DNA of 64,000 nt from a virus. The position numbers were made by a program, and so were the translations under genes. Of this stretch, positions 26,217 to 35,556 are shown piece after piece. The stretch spans positions 1 through 64,000 of IMG/VR virus record IMGVR_UViG_3300027896_000011; one strand, written 5' to 3'. Position 1 is the stretch's first letter. Each line of letters begins with the position of its first letter. The notes below the pieces were generated by a model. It searched no databases and was not told the origin of the DNA. It saw only the letters and a list, made by a program, of their open reading frames with translations.

Positions 26217-28429
26217 TTAACCTTTGGCTGTAGCCCAACTATAACCACTACCACCATCAACATTTAACGGAACGGAAAGATCAAAAGGAAGTGGATGTTC
26301 CATTTTATGTTTGATGATTGGTAGCGCCTCTTCTACGGATTCTTCAGGTACCTCGAAAATAAGTTCATCATGTATTTGGAGAAGCATTTGTACTCCCAGA
26401 TTTATTAAAGTTTGATCAAATTCACATGATATCATAGCTCTTCTAGCTACATCTGCTGCAGAACCTTGAATGCGTGAATTAACTGCTTGGCGTTCTGCTC
26501 TAGCTAATTCTCCACGTTCTCTACCAGTCATCGCACTACGGTACATTCCTCCAAGAGTTTCCATACCTGGAAATCTACGAGGACGGCTGGTAACAGTACG
26601 GACCATGTGTTGCTCACGTATCGCTCTATGAGTATCTTGTATAAATTGTCTAACTTTGGGGTATGGACGGAAATAGTCTTCAATTTTGACTTTAGCGTCA
26701 TTTACAGATATGCCGAGGCTGTGTGCAAGTTTATTTGGACCTTCACCATAGGTTAACGTACTAATCCCAAGTTTCCTTGGGTACTGACTATACCTTTGAA
26801 GAGCATTGGAGTTGAGTAGTTTCCAATTACGTAACATTTTGCTCTTCTTCCACCGTATCAACAAGAAAACGTGAATGACTACACTGCTTGATTGATCAAG
26901 CTTCTTGTTGAGGACATCCTCCGGTGTCCAAGTCGATACACTACCCTTATTGGGCAGCACGGGATTGCCTTGTGCAAATGCATTTAGGTTTCCCCGTTTT
27001 GAGTGGATTTTACTTCGGCTTAACACATCGGTCTACCGAAGCCGACTGTCTTGCTAGCTTGTCGGGCAAAACACATAGCTTTTTCAGTATCATTGAGTAT
27101 TGCTTCTGGGTTCTTTTTTTTCTTTAATGCCTTATTTAGCTCATCATAATCATACCCGTACATCATGCAGGCGGTACCTGCATGAATATCCCAACCACGG
27201 TTTATGACTCCTATCATGTTCTCGTCATTAGCCCCATGTGCCAGTAAGCGCATTTCTAGTTGGCTATAATCTAGTACGATAAACCGGTATCTGTGTTTAG
27301 GAATAAATGCTTCACGTAAGTGATATATATCGTTATCAGGACGAGGAATATTTTGAAGGTTAGGATCAGTGGAACTTAATCTTCCGGTAACCGTCACATG
27401 TTGTGTAAGTGTTGGATGTATTCTTCCATCTGGATCTGCACACTTAGAAAGACCTTCTACATACGTGCTTTTGATCTTATTAACTTTGCGTAGTTGTGAA
27501 ATCAATTTACATACTTCTACACCCTCTTCCGCATATATGTTTAATGTGCTTTCATCTGTAGAGGGTAACTGCCCTTTAGTCTTTTTGATTGGTTTAAGTT
27601 TGAGCTTATCAAAAAGTAGCCAACGAAGTTGGGCAGTACTTCGTAAGTTGATCTCTTTTCCTGCCACTTTATTAATCTTCCGTTCGAGACGAACAATTGC
27701 ATCGGACATCTGAGGTTTTAAGTCTTCTAGATACCCGGTATCGACCATAATACCTCTTCGGATCATATTGTAAAGCACCCGTGTAAAAGGCATCTCAACT
27801 TCTTGAAAGTAATCCCATAAAGAGATGTTATCTACCATCTCTTCCGCAGCTAGACGTTCTCTTAGTACATCTTTTACCTTGAATGTGGCGTAGGCGTCTA
27901 GTGAAGCGTAATTGATAGCAGCCCTGAAATCTTCTTTAAGTCCGCGAAGAATACGAGTTTCAGTGCTGTCATCTTTAAACTTCTTTGCAAAGGTATCTTT
28001 GAAACTGGCCATGTTCATGTTGCAGTAATCTAGAGCAGTTTCTTTTAAACCATGGCAGCCTTGTCTGTTCTCATCATGCAGCCAGTCCATTGCAAGAGTA
28101 CAGTATGCGTTACCGATGGGGGCGCGTACTCCTGAGTTAGCTAGCATACAGAAATCGAATGTCATATTAGTGAGCCACCAAATCATGTTTGGGTCTTGAG
28201 AAAGTTCGGCATCAAAGATGCGTAACATGTCTCTACTGAAGCAGTATCGTTTTTCCGGAGAAGGACAAGCAGACCAAACTACAATATGATCTTTCCAACG
28301 GTTAAGTCCTGTGGTTTCTGTATCTATTGCACACTCTCCAGTATCTTTAGCGTGCCTTATAAATTTCATCATCTCTTCCGGGGTGTCTACCCAAACTACT
28401 GGGGGTAGTGGTTGAAGAATTCCAGCCAA
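26217..28429 (-). CDS. polA: Family A DNA polymerase, split by a group I intron
   Basis: The exons are 28429-27035 and 26756-26217; joined, they give 644 residues. Exon 1 has a 3'-5' exonuclease start (AIDTETTGL, D36 and E38), then polymerase motif A (LDYSQLEMRLLAHG, D387) and the first half of motif B (RQASKTVGFG, R456, K460). Exon 2 begins LTYGEG, restoring the motif B pattern KTVGFG-LTYGEG, and has motif C HDELIF (H594, D595, E596). No 5' nuclease domain is present, typical of phage enzymes. Translation starts at TTG 28429, eight bases after AGGAGG. Without splicing, translation would stop after residue 469, losing motif C and the rest of motif B. Confidence 0.9.
26757..27034 (-). ncRNA. 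Group I intron in the DNA polymerase gene
   Basis: The 5' exon ends CTTCGGT, and the intron contains GCCGAAG (27013-27019), giving a perfect P1 helix with the required U-G pair at the splice site. The intron ends in G, and the first 3'-exon bases TTAA can pair with TTAA next to the guide (27020-27023), giving P10. Near the 3' end is a P9-like hairpin (CCCAAGG / CTTGGG) preceded by GGTATAGTC. A core-like AAGGCAATCCCGTGC and long stems (CAACAAGAA / TTCTTGTTG; GAAGAGCA / TGCTCTTC) are present. At 278 bases it is compact and has no endonuclease gene. The P3-P7 pseudoknot was not fully assigned by eye. Confidence 0.87.
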
Positions 28430-28466
28430 AGCGCGGCCCTCCTATGGGTGTTTTGGAAAGAAGAAA

Positions 28467-28494
28467 CCCCGCCCTCTATTACTAGAGAGCGGGG
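28467..28494 (-). terminator. Hairpin terminator upstream of the DNA polymerase gene
   Basis: CCCCGC / GCGGGG with an inner CTCT / AGAG and loop, followed on the minus strand by TTTCTTCTTT. It lies just after the stop of the zinc-rich gene (28509) and before the polymerase ribosome site. It is likely an attenuator or partial terminator within the operon. Confidence 0.7.
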
Positions 28495-28508
28495 AGTTTA
28501 TGCTGCTA

Positions 28509-29642
28509 TTACTTATTGTAATTAGCTTGCCCGTACTCACGAGCTTGTGGAGCTGAATCCCTATAAGGATTCCGTATTCCAAGTATTTCTGCCTGTACGT
28601 CTAGTGGGTCCGGGCAGAATATTTCAGGGAAGTTCCAAGGCTTTGCCATTTCCAACAAGTCCTCAGATAGTACAGTTGGTGTCCAGCGTACAATTTGGAC
28701 AGTTGAGCTAGCACCTTCTCCTTGTCGTTTAATGTCGAGGTCGCAGTCGTAGATAGAGCGTGGTTTCGGATCTTGACACACCTTATTTTTATTATTGCAT
28801 TCAAGCTGAGTCAGTAGCCATCCTGTATGACCACATTTGCATTTATACGGAGAACCCGTAATGCGATAGTATTCTGCTGATTGCGTTTCATCTGCAAGAT
28901 TGAAGTCATTTACAGAAATAATAGGCTTACCACATTCCTCGCAGTCACAGGTAATTTTCTCTATAGTTCCAATTCCGCCACAAGTAGCACAATCTTTCTC
29001 AATCTCGTCAATAGCACCAACTAGATTTTGTATGTGACCAAAGCCCATACTCCAATGTACTTTCTTACCAAAGCTCTTGGGTAGTTTATCGGCACAATAT
29101 TCACATTTACGGCCTGTACATGGCAGCCTGTTAGTGATTGGTTCGCCTTTACGCTTTCCATTTTCAAACAGAACAGGCTTACCGTCACGTACTGCTGGCA
29201 CATCGTGATACCAGTCTAGGTGTATTCCAGTGAAGGCGTGCATTACGCGCATAGAGACTGTGCGGTGATTTCTATCAACACCTTCTTTAGTCTCTTTCTC
29301 GAATTCGTCCCAACCTAGACAAGTGCCACCTATCTTTTCTGGACGACCATTAACTAGTGCCCATTCTCCGGAACTAACGAAGCTCTTACTAGTACGGGCG
29401 CTATAGAAAGAGATGTATTGGTAGTATTCCTTTTCTTCCCCCGCTAAGTCTTTATAGTTGCCGGGAACAAGACGGAATTTTGCTATTGTCCCTTTAGGGG
29501 GAGCCCATCTACAACCCCACCTAATGTTGAGAGATGCTCCTCTACTTTTATTACCTCCGCCGTTAAATCCTGCATTACGGCTCGCGATGTACCCATGTAG
29601 TCCCTGGGCGGTCGTAAGTCTTCTTGTTGGTGAGTATTCCAT
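28509..29642 (-). CDS. Zinc-rich replication protein, possible ssDNA-binding protein
   Basis: A 377-residue product. Start at ATG 29642, with GGAG eight bases upstream; ATG 29660 lacks a ribosome site. It has an aromatic, basic N-terminal half (IRWGCRWAPPKGTIAKFRLV) and several cysteine pairs (RKCEYCADKL, DCATCGG, CDCEECGK, KCKCGHT). A T4 gp32-like single-strand binder uses zinc and aromatic residues similarly, and it sits between primase and DNA polymerase. I cannot show the OB-fold by eye; a helicase-loading or zinc-chaperone role is an alternative. The start overlaps the primase gene by 68 bases. Confidence 0.5.
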   Translation of the reverse strand: MEYSPTRRLTTAQGLHGYIASRNAGFNGGGNKSRGASLNIRWGCRWAPPKGTIAKFRLVPGNYKDLAGEEKEYYQYISFYSARTSKSFVSSGEWALVNGRPEKIGGTCLGWDEFEKETKEGVDRNHRTVSMRVMHAFTGIHLDWYHDVPAVRDGKPVLFENGKRKGEPITNRLPCTGRKCEYCADKLPKSFGKKVHWSMGFGHIQNLVGAIDEIEKDCATCGGIGTIEKITCDCEECGKPIISVNDFNLADETQSAEYYRITGSPYKCKCGHTGWLLTQLECNNKNKVCQDPKPRSIYDCDLDIKRQGEGASSTVQIVRWTPTVLSEDLLEMAKPWNFPEIFCPDPLDVQAEILGIRNPYRDSAPQAREYGQANYNK

Positions 29643-30633
29643 GTTCGTTTCTCCATTCATTGAATGTTTTTGCCGTATCTAGGCTTTCTTGGATTTCTTC
29701 TTTACTTAGATTGTCGGGTTGTGCGCCTTCCTCATATATGTCTGGGTAATCACATACTAGAAAGTTTAGCCCTCGATTTATCAGTCTTGGTCCTGCGTCA
29801 GCTGTTCCCTCCATTCCTGCTTTGTTTTTATCTAGGAAGAAGATGACCCAGCCATCATGCTTCGCTAGAGTTGCTTCTTGTATATCACTCATTCTACTTC
29901 CCTGTAAGGCTACAGTGTTTTCGAATCCTTGTTGTAGCATCCACAGGCAAGCTTTATATCCCTCAACTACTATAACGGTATCTAATTCGGTATGGAACAA
30001 CTTAGGGTAGACATTATGCATGTTCCATAGAAAATGATGGTTCTTTATTTCGTATTGTTTGTATTTAGCGACATCTTCGTAGTCATCGGATGCAAAACGC
30101 ATCAGATCTTCCTTCTTATACACCTTGTACCTAGGGAATGCACCAGTAACAGTACGTCCACTAATGCCCACCAAGTTACCATATAAATCCCGGATGGGAA
30201 ATGTGATTCGTTCATACTCTTTGTCAAAACCTATGTCCATTTTCTGTAGTAGTACTTCATCAAAACCGTCATCTATTAATTTGATCGGGCAATAATCAAA
30301 TACTCCTAGTAGACTCTCTTTTAGGAAATGTTTACCGTGTAGGTCTAAAGCCTTAGGTGGCGCATTTACTTTGACTTCTCTTGCCAGCTCTAATACTAGG
30401 TCTATCTTCTGTGCGCTTTCTCCCATCGCTTTAAGAAATTGAGGGAAAGTTCCTTTTTCACCACATGCATGACAGAAGTATAAACCGTTGCGGAGATTGA
30501 TATAGAAAGATGGTGTTTTTTCATTTCCATCTTTATGGAAAGGGCAAGGCCCTCCGATATTACTGTTACCGGAGGGCTTTACAAACCTTAAGTACTTCTT
30601 AGCTGACTCGAGTACTACATCAGACAGAGCCAC
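29575..30633 (-). CDS. DnaG-like DNA primase
   Basis: A 352-residue product. Residues 25-65 form the CHC2-type zinc finger (C30, H33, C54, C57). Residues about 140-290 form the TOPRIM catalytic part: VVEGYKACLWMLQQG (E224) and IFFLDKNKAG (D268; the usual DxD is D-K-N). The enzyme makes RNA primers for lagging-strand synthesis and works with the DnaB-like helicase encoded just upstream. No helicase-binding domain like that of bacterial DnaG is visible; the chain ends at about 350 residues. GTG 30633 follows AGAGGA by seven bases. Confidence 0.85.
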   Translation of the reverse strand: MALSDVVLESAKKYLRFVKPSGNSNIGGPCPFHKDGNEKTPSFYINLRNGLYFCHACGEKGTFPQFLKAMGESAQKIDLVLELAREVKVNAPPKALDLHGKHFLKESLLGVFDYCPIKLIDDGFDEVLLQKMDIGFDKEYERITFPIRDLYGNLVGISGRTVTGAFPRYKVYKKEDLMRFASDDYEDVAKYKQYEIKNHHFLWNMHNVYPKLFHTELDTVIVVEGYKACLWMLQQGFENTVALQGSRMSDIQEATLAKHDGWVIFFLDKNKAGMEGTADAGPRLINRGLNFLVCDYPDIYEEGAQPDNLSKEEIQESLDTAKTFNEWRNEHGILTNKKTYDRPGTTWVHREP

Positions 30634-33358
30634 TGGCTGGTCCTCTACGTGAGATATTGATTGCTGGTCCTTTATTCCTTAGCTCCTTTCCAGGTGTAGG
30701 AGCGTTATGATCTGGCATTTCTTCTGGTACATAGTTCTTCCAGAATATTTCTTTAATGTCTTTAGAGTCGTTAAACACTACAGGCATCATCATTGGCTTT
30801 CCATCTGCTCCTACTTTTGCCCCGCAATCGTCATACACTTGCCGGTATAATTGAGAGAAGTTAGTTGCTGGGTCTCCATGAATAGCAAATCCTGCTATAT
30901 TAGCTTCGCGGGAAGCAGTAATAGCAAGTGCTAGTTCATTATGACTAGAATCTACTCTCTTCTTTATGATTTCAATAGCTAAATCAGTATCCTGTGCATA
31001 GGAGTCTGAGAAGGACATATTGATTGCAGACTTACCTTGTTGGTCTTCTTTTTCACTAGCTCTGTTAGCTTGCAGGGTAGCTACAATTGGTCTTTTGATG
31101 TCTTGAGCTAGTTCTTTTAGGTCTTGAGAGATGGAAGCTTGATCTCCCCATTTCATAGACCTAGCACCGTTATCTCTATCATTACGCATTAGATAGACTG
31201 CATCAGCAATTATCAGGTCTGGTTTGAAATCGTCTATCTTATTTCTTAAACCACGAACGCCTCCGCCATACTTCTTATCTTGTCTATCACTGGTAATGAC
31301 TATTCCTTTTTGTTTTCCAGTTTCAAGACTACAGGTAACCTCGTCCTGTTTCATTGTTTCCATTATGGAGTAGAAGTGGTCTTCCATACTGCCACCGTGA
31401 GGATGCGGAAGTGTATGAAGTAAACCATGTTTCCATTCTCTGTATGGTGTGCCTATAAGAAGGCAAACACATCTCTCCATCATTTGTTCTGGAGCCATTT
31501 CACGGGTATAGATAAGTATCTTACGGCTGCCATAATCGTAGGCGTACATTCCTATATTCAAGGCTATCCAGGTTTTGAGACTGTTGTGTGTTATAAAGTC
31601 CTCTACTACGAATACCGGTTCTCCCTCCTCTATGGTGATGTCATAACAGTCTTTAGGCCCTAGTTTTTCAATGCTTAGTATTGGCTCCCACCGTATGTCA
31701 GAATTGGCCCAGTCAAGTAGCTCTGGAGCGTCTAAGTGCTCTGCTAATCTGCGCAATAAATGTCTACTAATGTTTCCTGTTCTTCTGAATAATTTTCCTA
31801 TGGAGAAGCCTGACCACAAGTATTTCCACTCTTTGATACCCTTAGCAGTAAGGATAGCCTGCATTAACTCATCGGAGTACGGAATACCATCATCGTGTCT
31901 TTTGCGTCTGATATCGGCTTCCGCTAATCTTTGTAGTTTCTTTGCTTTATGTCCACATTTTAGATCAAGTAGCTTGTGTAGTACTGCGTGCTGTTCTTGT
32001 GAGAATATGTGTAGATGCCATGCTGTAGTGCCGAAGTTAGTTTCTACCTCAGATATAGTTCCGGTAATGCCAAACCGTAGTAATAGGTGCTTTACGTCTC
32101 GAATTAGGTTATAGCTAGCACTACACCAGGACACAGTGCCTTTTCCTACCGTACCATCTGTATCTGTATATGCAGATAAGAAAGCCTTAATAGCGGTATC
32201 GTGGCTTCGAAATAAGACATCTGGTACGTGCTTATCCGGTCCTTTTTGACCATGACAGCCTACCCTCTTTAGTAGGTCTAGTATTGTATTTCTGCTAGTA
32301 GATTTACCAATTATTCTGTACTGTATGTCTTTACACCCATCAGGTTGGTGTAATACTGCTCCTAGTGCCTCTACGTTATCGTATAGATCACCTATTACAT
32401 CCTTGTCTTCGTTTGTGAACTGCACTTCATTTCTAGTATAGTTACCGTCTCCTATTAGATAACCTAGTACTGTAGCTTCTGCGGTACTTAGTGAGTCAAC
32501 TGCGGGAGTAATTGATGGTAGTTTTCTTGCTATGCCTATATATGCTCCGACAGATAACTCCCCGGCAGCTTTGAAAGCCATATTGGGTATCATCAGAGGG
32601 TGGTCTTCCCCTACTTCAATGGTATGGCCACTTTTAGTTGTTATTCTTACTGCATTCTTTATGCCTGCATATGTACCTGAGCACGGACCCCAAGTTAGTT
32701 TGTGCCCTTTTGTGACAGGCACGGAGTCTGGAGGTGTTTCAATGGGAATTAGGCTACCATCTTGAGCCATTACCCGTTGACCAGCTACCACACATTTTGG
32801 CCTGCCATAAAAGATGATGTATTCGCCGTCTTGCATCCCTCTAGTTTCATCGTTTAATACTTTCCAGGGGTATGGTATTCCTTTGAGTACTCCTCGATTT
32901 TTATTTTCCTCGTAGAGATACCGCACAGATTCAATAGATTCAGATACAACAATATCTGTACTTCCTCTACGTTGTTTACCTAGTTCTTTTACTTCCCGTT
33001 CAATATGAGCAATTGCTTCGTCAGGTCTATCTTTCCAATCCTCAATATATGCGGATAGTTTTAAGAGTCTAGAGGATGCATTATGTTTTTGAAAGTCCTC
33101 TATTGTTGAGGACATTTTCATTCTATCTACTGCCGGGAGATCTATTGTAGGAAAATCCGCTTCAATCTGTTCTCGAGTAGGTATGTCTCCGCCAGTTTTT
33201 ACGGCATGATAGAACTTTAACATATGGTCGAAGAGCATACGTGCATCTGAGTCAGTGAGGTGGTCTATACGTATACCGGCATCTATTACGGCCCTCATAC
33301 CGGTAGGACCGACGTCAGCTATTTTCGCTATTAACTTCAGATCTCTATTGGCAGCCAT
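30620..33358 (-). CDS. DnaB-like replicative helicase with intein
   Basis: A 912-residue precursor and 508-residue mature protein. ATG 33358 is chosen because an in-frame start at 33391 would overlap the preceding gene, which ends at 33369. Exteins show a RecA-fold helicase: the P-loop GRPK-SLKT (split by the intein), LIYTREMAPEQM, FKPDLIIADAVYLM and VATLQANRASEKE. This resembles phage DnaB/gp4-type helicases that unwind DNA at the fork. It overlaps the primase gene by 14 bases, the usual partner. The Walker A has Leu in place of Gly (SLKT). The helicase can only bind ATP after the intein splices out. Confidence 0.88.
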   Translation of the reverse strand: MAANRDLKLIAKIADVGPTGMRAVIDAGIRIDHLTDSDARMLFDHMLKFYHAVKTGGDIPTREQIEADFPTIDLPAVDRMKMSSTIEDFQKHNASSRLLKLSAYIEDWKDRPDEAIAHIEREVKELGKQRRGSTDIVVSESIESVRYLYEENKNRGVLKGIPYPWKVLNDETRGMQDGEYIIFYGRPKCVVAGQRVMAQDGSLIPIETPPDSVPVTKGHKLTWGPCSGTYAGIKNAVRITTKSGHTIEVGEDHPLMIPNMAFKAAGELSVGAYIGIARKLPSITPAVDSLSTAEATVLGYLIGDGNYTRNEVQFTNEDKDVIGDLYDNVEALGAVLHQPDGCKDIQYRIIGKSTSRNTILDLLKRVGCHGQKGPDKHVPDVLFRSHDTAIKAFLSAYTDTDGTVGKGTVSWCSASYNLIRDVKHLLLRFGITGTISEVETNFGTTAWHLHIFSQEQHAVLHKLLDLKCGHKAKKLQRLAEADIRRKRHDDGIPYSDELMQAILTAKGIKEWKYLWSGFSIGKLFRRTGNISRHLLRRLAEHLDAPELLDWANSDIRWEPILSIEKLGPKDCYDITIEEGEPVFVVEDFITHNSLKTWIALNIGMYAYDYGSRKILIYTREMAPEQMMERCVCLLIGTPYREWKHGLLHTLPHPHGGSMEDHFYSIMETMKQDEVTCSLETGKQKGIVITSDRQDKKYGGGVRGLRNKIDDFKPDLIIADAVYLMRNDRDNGARSMKWGDQASISQDLKELAQDIKRPIVATLQANRASEKEDQQGKSAINMSFSDSYAQDTDLAIEIIKKRVDSSHNELALAITASREANIAGFAIHGDPATNFSQLYRQVYDDCGAKVGADGKPMMMPVVFNDSKDIKEIFWKNYVPEEMPDHNAPTPGKELRNKGPAINISRRGPASGSV
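31583..32794 (-). mobile_element. Intein in the helicase P-loop (404 aa, LAGLIDADG type)
   Basis: It starts with Cys (CVVAGQRVMAQDGSL) and ends FITHN, followed by Ser of the host; the host sequence closes to GRPKSLKT. Block B-like EVGEDHPLMIP is present. Two dodecapeptide motifs (LGYLIGDGNYT and FLSAYTDTDGT) mark a LAGLIDADG homing endonuclease, so the intein appears complete and possibly active. Confidence 0.9.
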
Positions 33359-33368
33359 AGTACCCCTT

Positions 33369-33677
33369 TCACAGTTGACGAATAGATACAATTCCTCCTT
33401 TTGTGAAGATACGAGGGCTGTTCTTTGTTTTTTCGACTATGCAAATGCAATATCGATCTGTCCATTTCAATATACCGTCGTAGTTGAGGTCCAAAATTGT
33501 TTCTATTCTTACTTCTTTACCGTACCAACCTTTAATCTCACTGTGCCAGTTTTCATGCACATTAATGGAGTCCTTAAGTGCACTGACTTCTTTTTGTAAG
33601 TTGAAAACTGCTGATGCAAGTTGTACGTTGTCTATAATGCCACTGTCTCTACGAAAGGTTTCATGTGGTGGTCGCAT
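33369..33677 (-). CDS. Small protein upstream of the helicase
   Basis: A 102-residue product with AAGGAA before its ATG. It has a predicted coiled coil at the start (LASAVFNLQKEVSALKDSI) and a beta-like end (EVRIETILDLNYDGILK, ending GGIVSIRQL). It has no cysteine or catalytic motif. It is separated by 10 bases from the helicase start. Function unknown. Confidence 0.6.
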   Translation of the reverse strand: MRPPHETFRRDSGIIDNVQLASAVFNLQKEVSALKDSINVHENWHSEIKGWYGKEVRIETILDLNYDGILKWTDRYCICIVEKTKNSPRIFTKGGIVSIRQL

Positions 33678-33693
33678 AGTTTCCTTGAAAAAT

Positions 33694-33739
33694 ATAAGGA
33701 ACTAAGACTACATCGGTAGACGTAGCCTTAGTTCCTTAT
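33694..33739 (-). terminator. Strong hairpin terminator inside the replication operon
   Basis: 13-base stem ATAAGGAACTAAG / CTTAGTTCCTTAT with an inner CTAC / GTAG pair. On the minus strand it follows the stop at 33747 by 7 bases and is followed by ATTTTTC. It probably divides the leftward operon into two expression units. Confidence 0.7.
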
Positions 33740-33746
33740 TGTGTGG

Positions 33747-34895
33747 TTATTGCGCTACTGCAGCCAATGCAGTGAGCTTAGGTGCCATTGAAATAAATCG
33801 TCCAGCCATATCTTCAATATTCACACGCTTATCCATATCTTCATTGATATCTTTTGCTGCACGAGTAATAGCCTGTAGCACTCCGTACATGTTATCTAAT
33901 GGTTCAAGTTTGAATGCATCTTGTGCTGACTTAATGAATGTTTTACTAGCTTCTAGCTTAATCAGTTGAGCTTCAATTTCTTTTTCGGCGTTATTTACAG
34001 GAATGCTACTCAATAGTTTTAGCTTATTCCCGGTGGATACCCATTTCTTATCTATACCCGCAAATACATCATTTAATTGTCGGTCAAGCAATGCTTCCTC
34101 AATAGGACGATGTTGTCGGTATAGAAGTCGGCTCTCGCCAACACTAATAATTGCCCCATTCAAACAAACTAACCGGAAGCTGAATTCATCGATAATTACT
34201 GCGGTATACCCAACTTCAGAATTACGCATGGTTAACCCTGGATACACTAGGTCAGATGCAGGAAGCTTTCCTTCCCTTTCTGCAATATCATATATGCGTC
34301 GGACATCTGGATTAGCATGTCCACGATCAAGAGGACCTAGGTCTATTGGGTTCTTAGCTACTAATGTGTAATAGTTGCAGTGGTCATTGCCCCATTGCTC
34401 ATGCTTATTGAAGTGCCCCTTCATAAATCCGAGATTGGATAGTTCGCTGCTGAATCTACGTTCACATCGATCAAATATCTTTTCGTCATCGATGGGTTCG
34501 TATGTAGGAGACAATACAGCGCGAAGGTATCCATCTGCTTCTTTCAATCCAGGAGCACCAGGACGATATTTTTTAGTCCTGAGTTTCTTACTCTCACCAC
34601 TATGGGTGAACCTACGTTGTAGCTCTTCTTGAATTTGAGCATGGTTCACCCACTTAGTATTGAACCACTTATCCCAATGAATCCCCAAAGATTGCCCGAG
34701 TTGGAATTTAGCCCAATTAGTTATGCTGTAAGTACCGATGCCAGGAATATCCATGTTCAGCTTTTCATCAATCTGAACATCAGACATCTTTATTACTACA
34801 TCTTGATTTTTTAGATCGTGCTCTTCTGCTACTTCTTGTCTGACTGTTTCAAACTTGATCAGTTTCTTCGTGTCCTCTAATCTCAGTCCGTTCAT
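33747..34895 (-). CDS. DUF932-like phage protein
   Basis: A 382-residue product with an ACGGAG ribosome site. The segment YLRAVLSPTYEPIDDEKIF, followed by a helical part, fits the DUF932 family (phage/plasmid-related proteins of unknown function). Further on, IIDEFSFRLVCLNGAIISV is followed by a helical tail (RQLNDVFAGIDKKWV; AEKEIEAQLIKLEASKTFI). Family members are often found near replication or defence genes and may aid expression or recombination; no activity is known. The start overlaps the upstream gene by 47 bases. Confidence 0.65.
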   Translation of the reverse strand: MNGLRLEDTKKLIKFETVRQEVAEEHDLKNQDVVIKMSDVQIDEKLNMDIPGIGTYSITNWAKFQLGQSLGIHWDKWFNTKWVNHAQIQEELQRRFTHSGESKKLRTKKYRPGAPGLKEADGYLRAVLSPTYEPIDDEKIFDRCERRFSSELSNLGFMKGHFNKHEQWGNDHCNYYTLVAKNPIDLGPLDRGHANPDVRRIYDIAEREGKLPASDLVYPGLTMRNSEVGYTAVIIDEFSFRLVCLNGAIISVGESRLLYRQHRPIEEALLDRQLNDVFAGIDKKWVSTGNKLKLLSSIPVNNAEKEIEAQLIKLEASKTFIKSAQDAFKLEPLDNMYGVLQAITRAAKDINEDMDKRVNIEDMAGRFISMAPKLTALAAVAQ

Positions 34896-35181
34896 TGTTT
34901 TTCTCCGTCGTTTGAGTACGTTGAACCATAAAGTGTCTAGGTATTAAATCGAATTCCATTGATTCTAGTAGTTCTTTAAGTGTTGTGAGTGTTTCTTCAG
35001 ACCAGTTTTTAGGATTGGCAGTGCATTTACCGTGTGTATGTACGATCTTTTTTGTAACTTCGTCGTATTGAGCTAGTGCATATACAGCGTGAAGTAATAT
35101 TCCGGTGTCCGGAAAGTTGGTAACGGAAAGTTCTGTTACTTGCAAAGCGTTTACCTTACTTTCTGCATCGCAGACTCTCAT
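34849..35181 (-). CDS. Small protein of unknown function
   Basis: A 110-residue product. It has a beta-like first half (LQVTELSVTNFPDTGILLHAV) and a charged helical second half (EETLTTLKELLESMEFDLI, ending RTEIRGHEETDQV). Its stop lies inside the DUF932-like gene by 47 bases. No motif recognised; probably expressed as part of the leftward operon. Confidence 0.55.
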   Translation of the reverse strand: MRVCDAESKVNALQVTELSVTNFPDTGILLHAVYALAQYDEVTKKIVHTHGKCTANPKNWSEETLTTLKELLESMEFDLIPRHFMVQRTQTTEKNNERTEIRGHEETDQV

Positions 35182-35184
35182 AGG

Positions 35185-35550
35185 TTACCTTTTTGCGAAG
35201 TCTTGAAGGTAAGCGCCCATTTCTTCTGCACCCTCTTTTGCTTTACCTTCTGCTACGATAGCTGCTTGATCAATAGATGCCAGTATGGAGTGTATGTCTT
35301 GATTACACGCCACACTTACGGTTACGGTAGATTCAACGGTTAGTCCTGCGTCTCGAGTACTGAACCAGTTTTTGAATCCACGAGTGACACTTACGTTACC
35401 ACGTCCATCTCCTATGTCAAATGGGAATTCTATATTGTCGTCTAGATTTTTGCTGTCTCTAATTCTGCCGCCATCGGTACGTATTTTTTGTGTAGCTTCG
35501 CCTCGAATGGTAGCGCTAGCAGGCACACCTGGTACAAGTTGTTTGGTCAT
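35185..35550 (-). CDS. Small protein of unknown function
   Basis: A 121-residue product with beta-like middle (GDGRGNVSVTRGFKNWFS, then STVTVSVACNQD) and an Ala-rich helical end (IDQAAIVAEGKAKEGAEEMG). It is separated from its neighbours by 3 and 6 bases in the leftward operon. No family recognised; compact size and mixed fold suggest a real globular domain. Confidence 0.6.
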   Translation of the reverse strand: MTKQLVPGVPASATIRGEATQKIRTDGGRIRDSKNLDDNIEFPFDIGDGRGNVSVTRGFKNWFSTRDAGLTVESTVTVSVACNQDIHSILASIDQAAIVAEGKAKEGAEEMGAYLQDFAKR

Positions 35551-35556
35551 GCTTTT

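Noticed and set aside
26757-27026. First 90 residues of an open frame running from 27026 into the second DNA polymerase exon
   Set aside because: This part is the translated intron; the exon join at 27035/26756 restores motif B exactly, so it is not a separate gene start.
31671-32114. Rightward open frame of 147 codons within the helicase intein
   Set aside because: It is antisense to a clear intein, has biased composition and no ribosome site; a shadow frame.
33359-33391. Longer N-terminus for the DnaB-like helicase
   Set aside because: It would overlap the upstream gene that stops at 33369; ATG 33358 has a better context.
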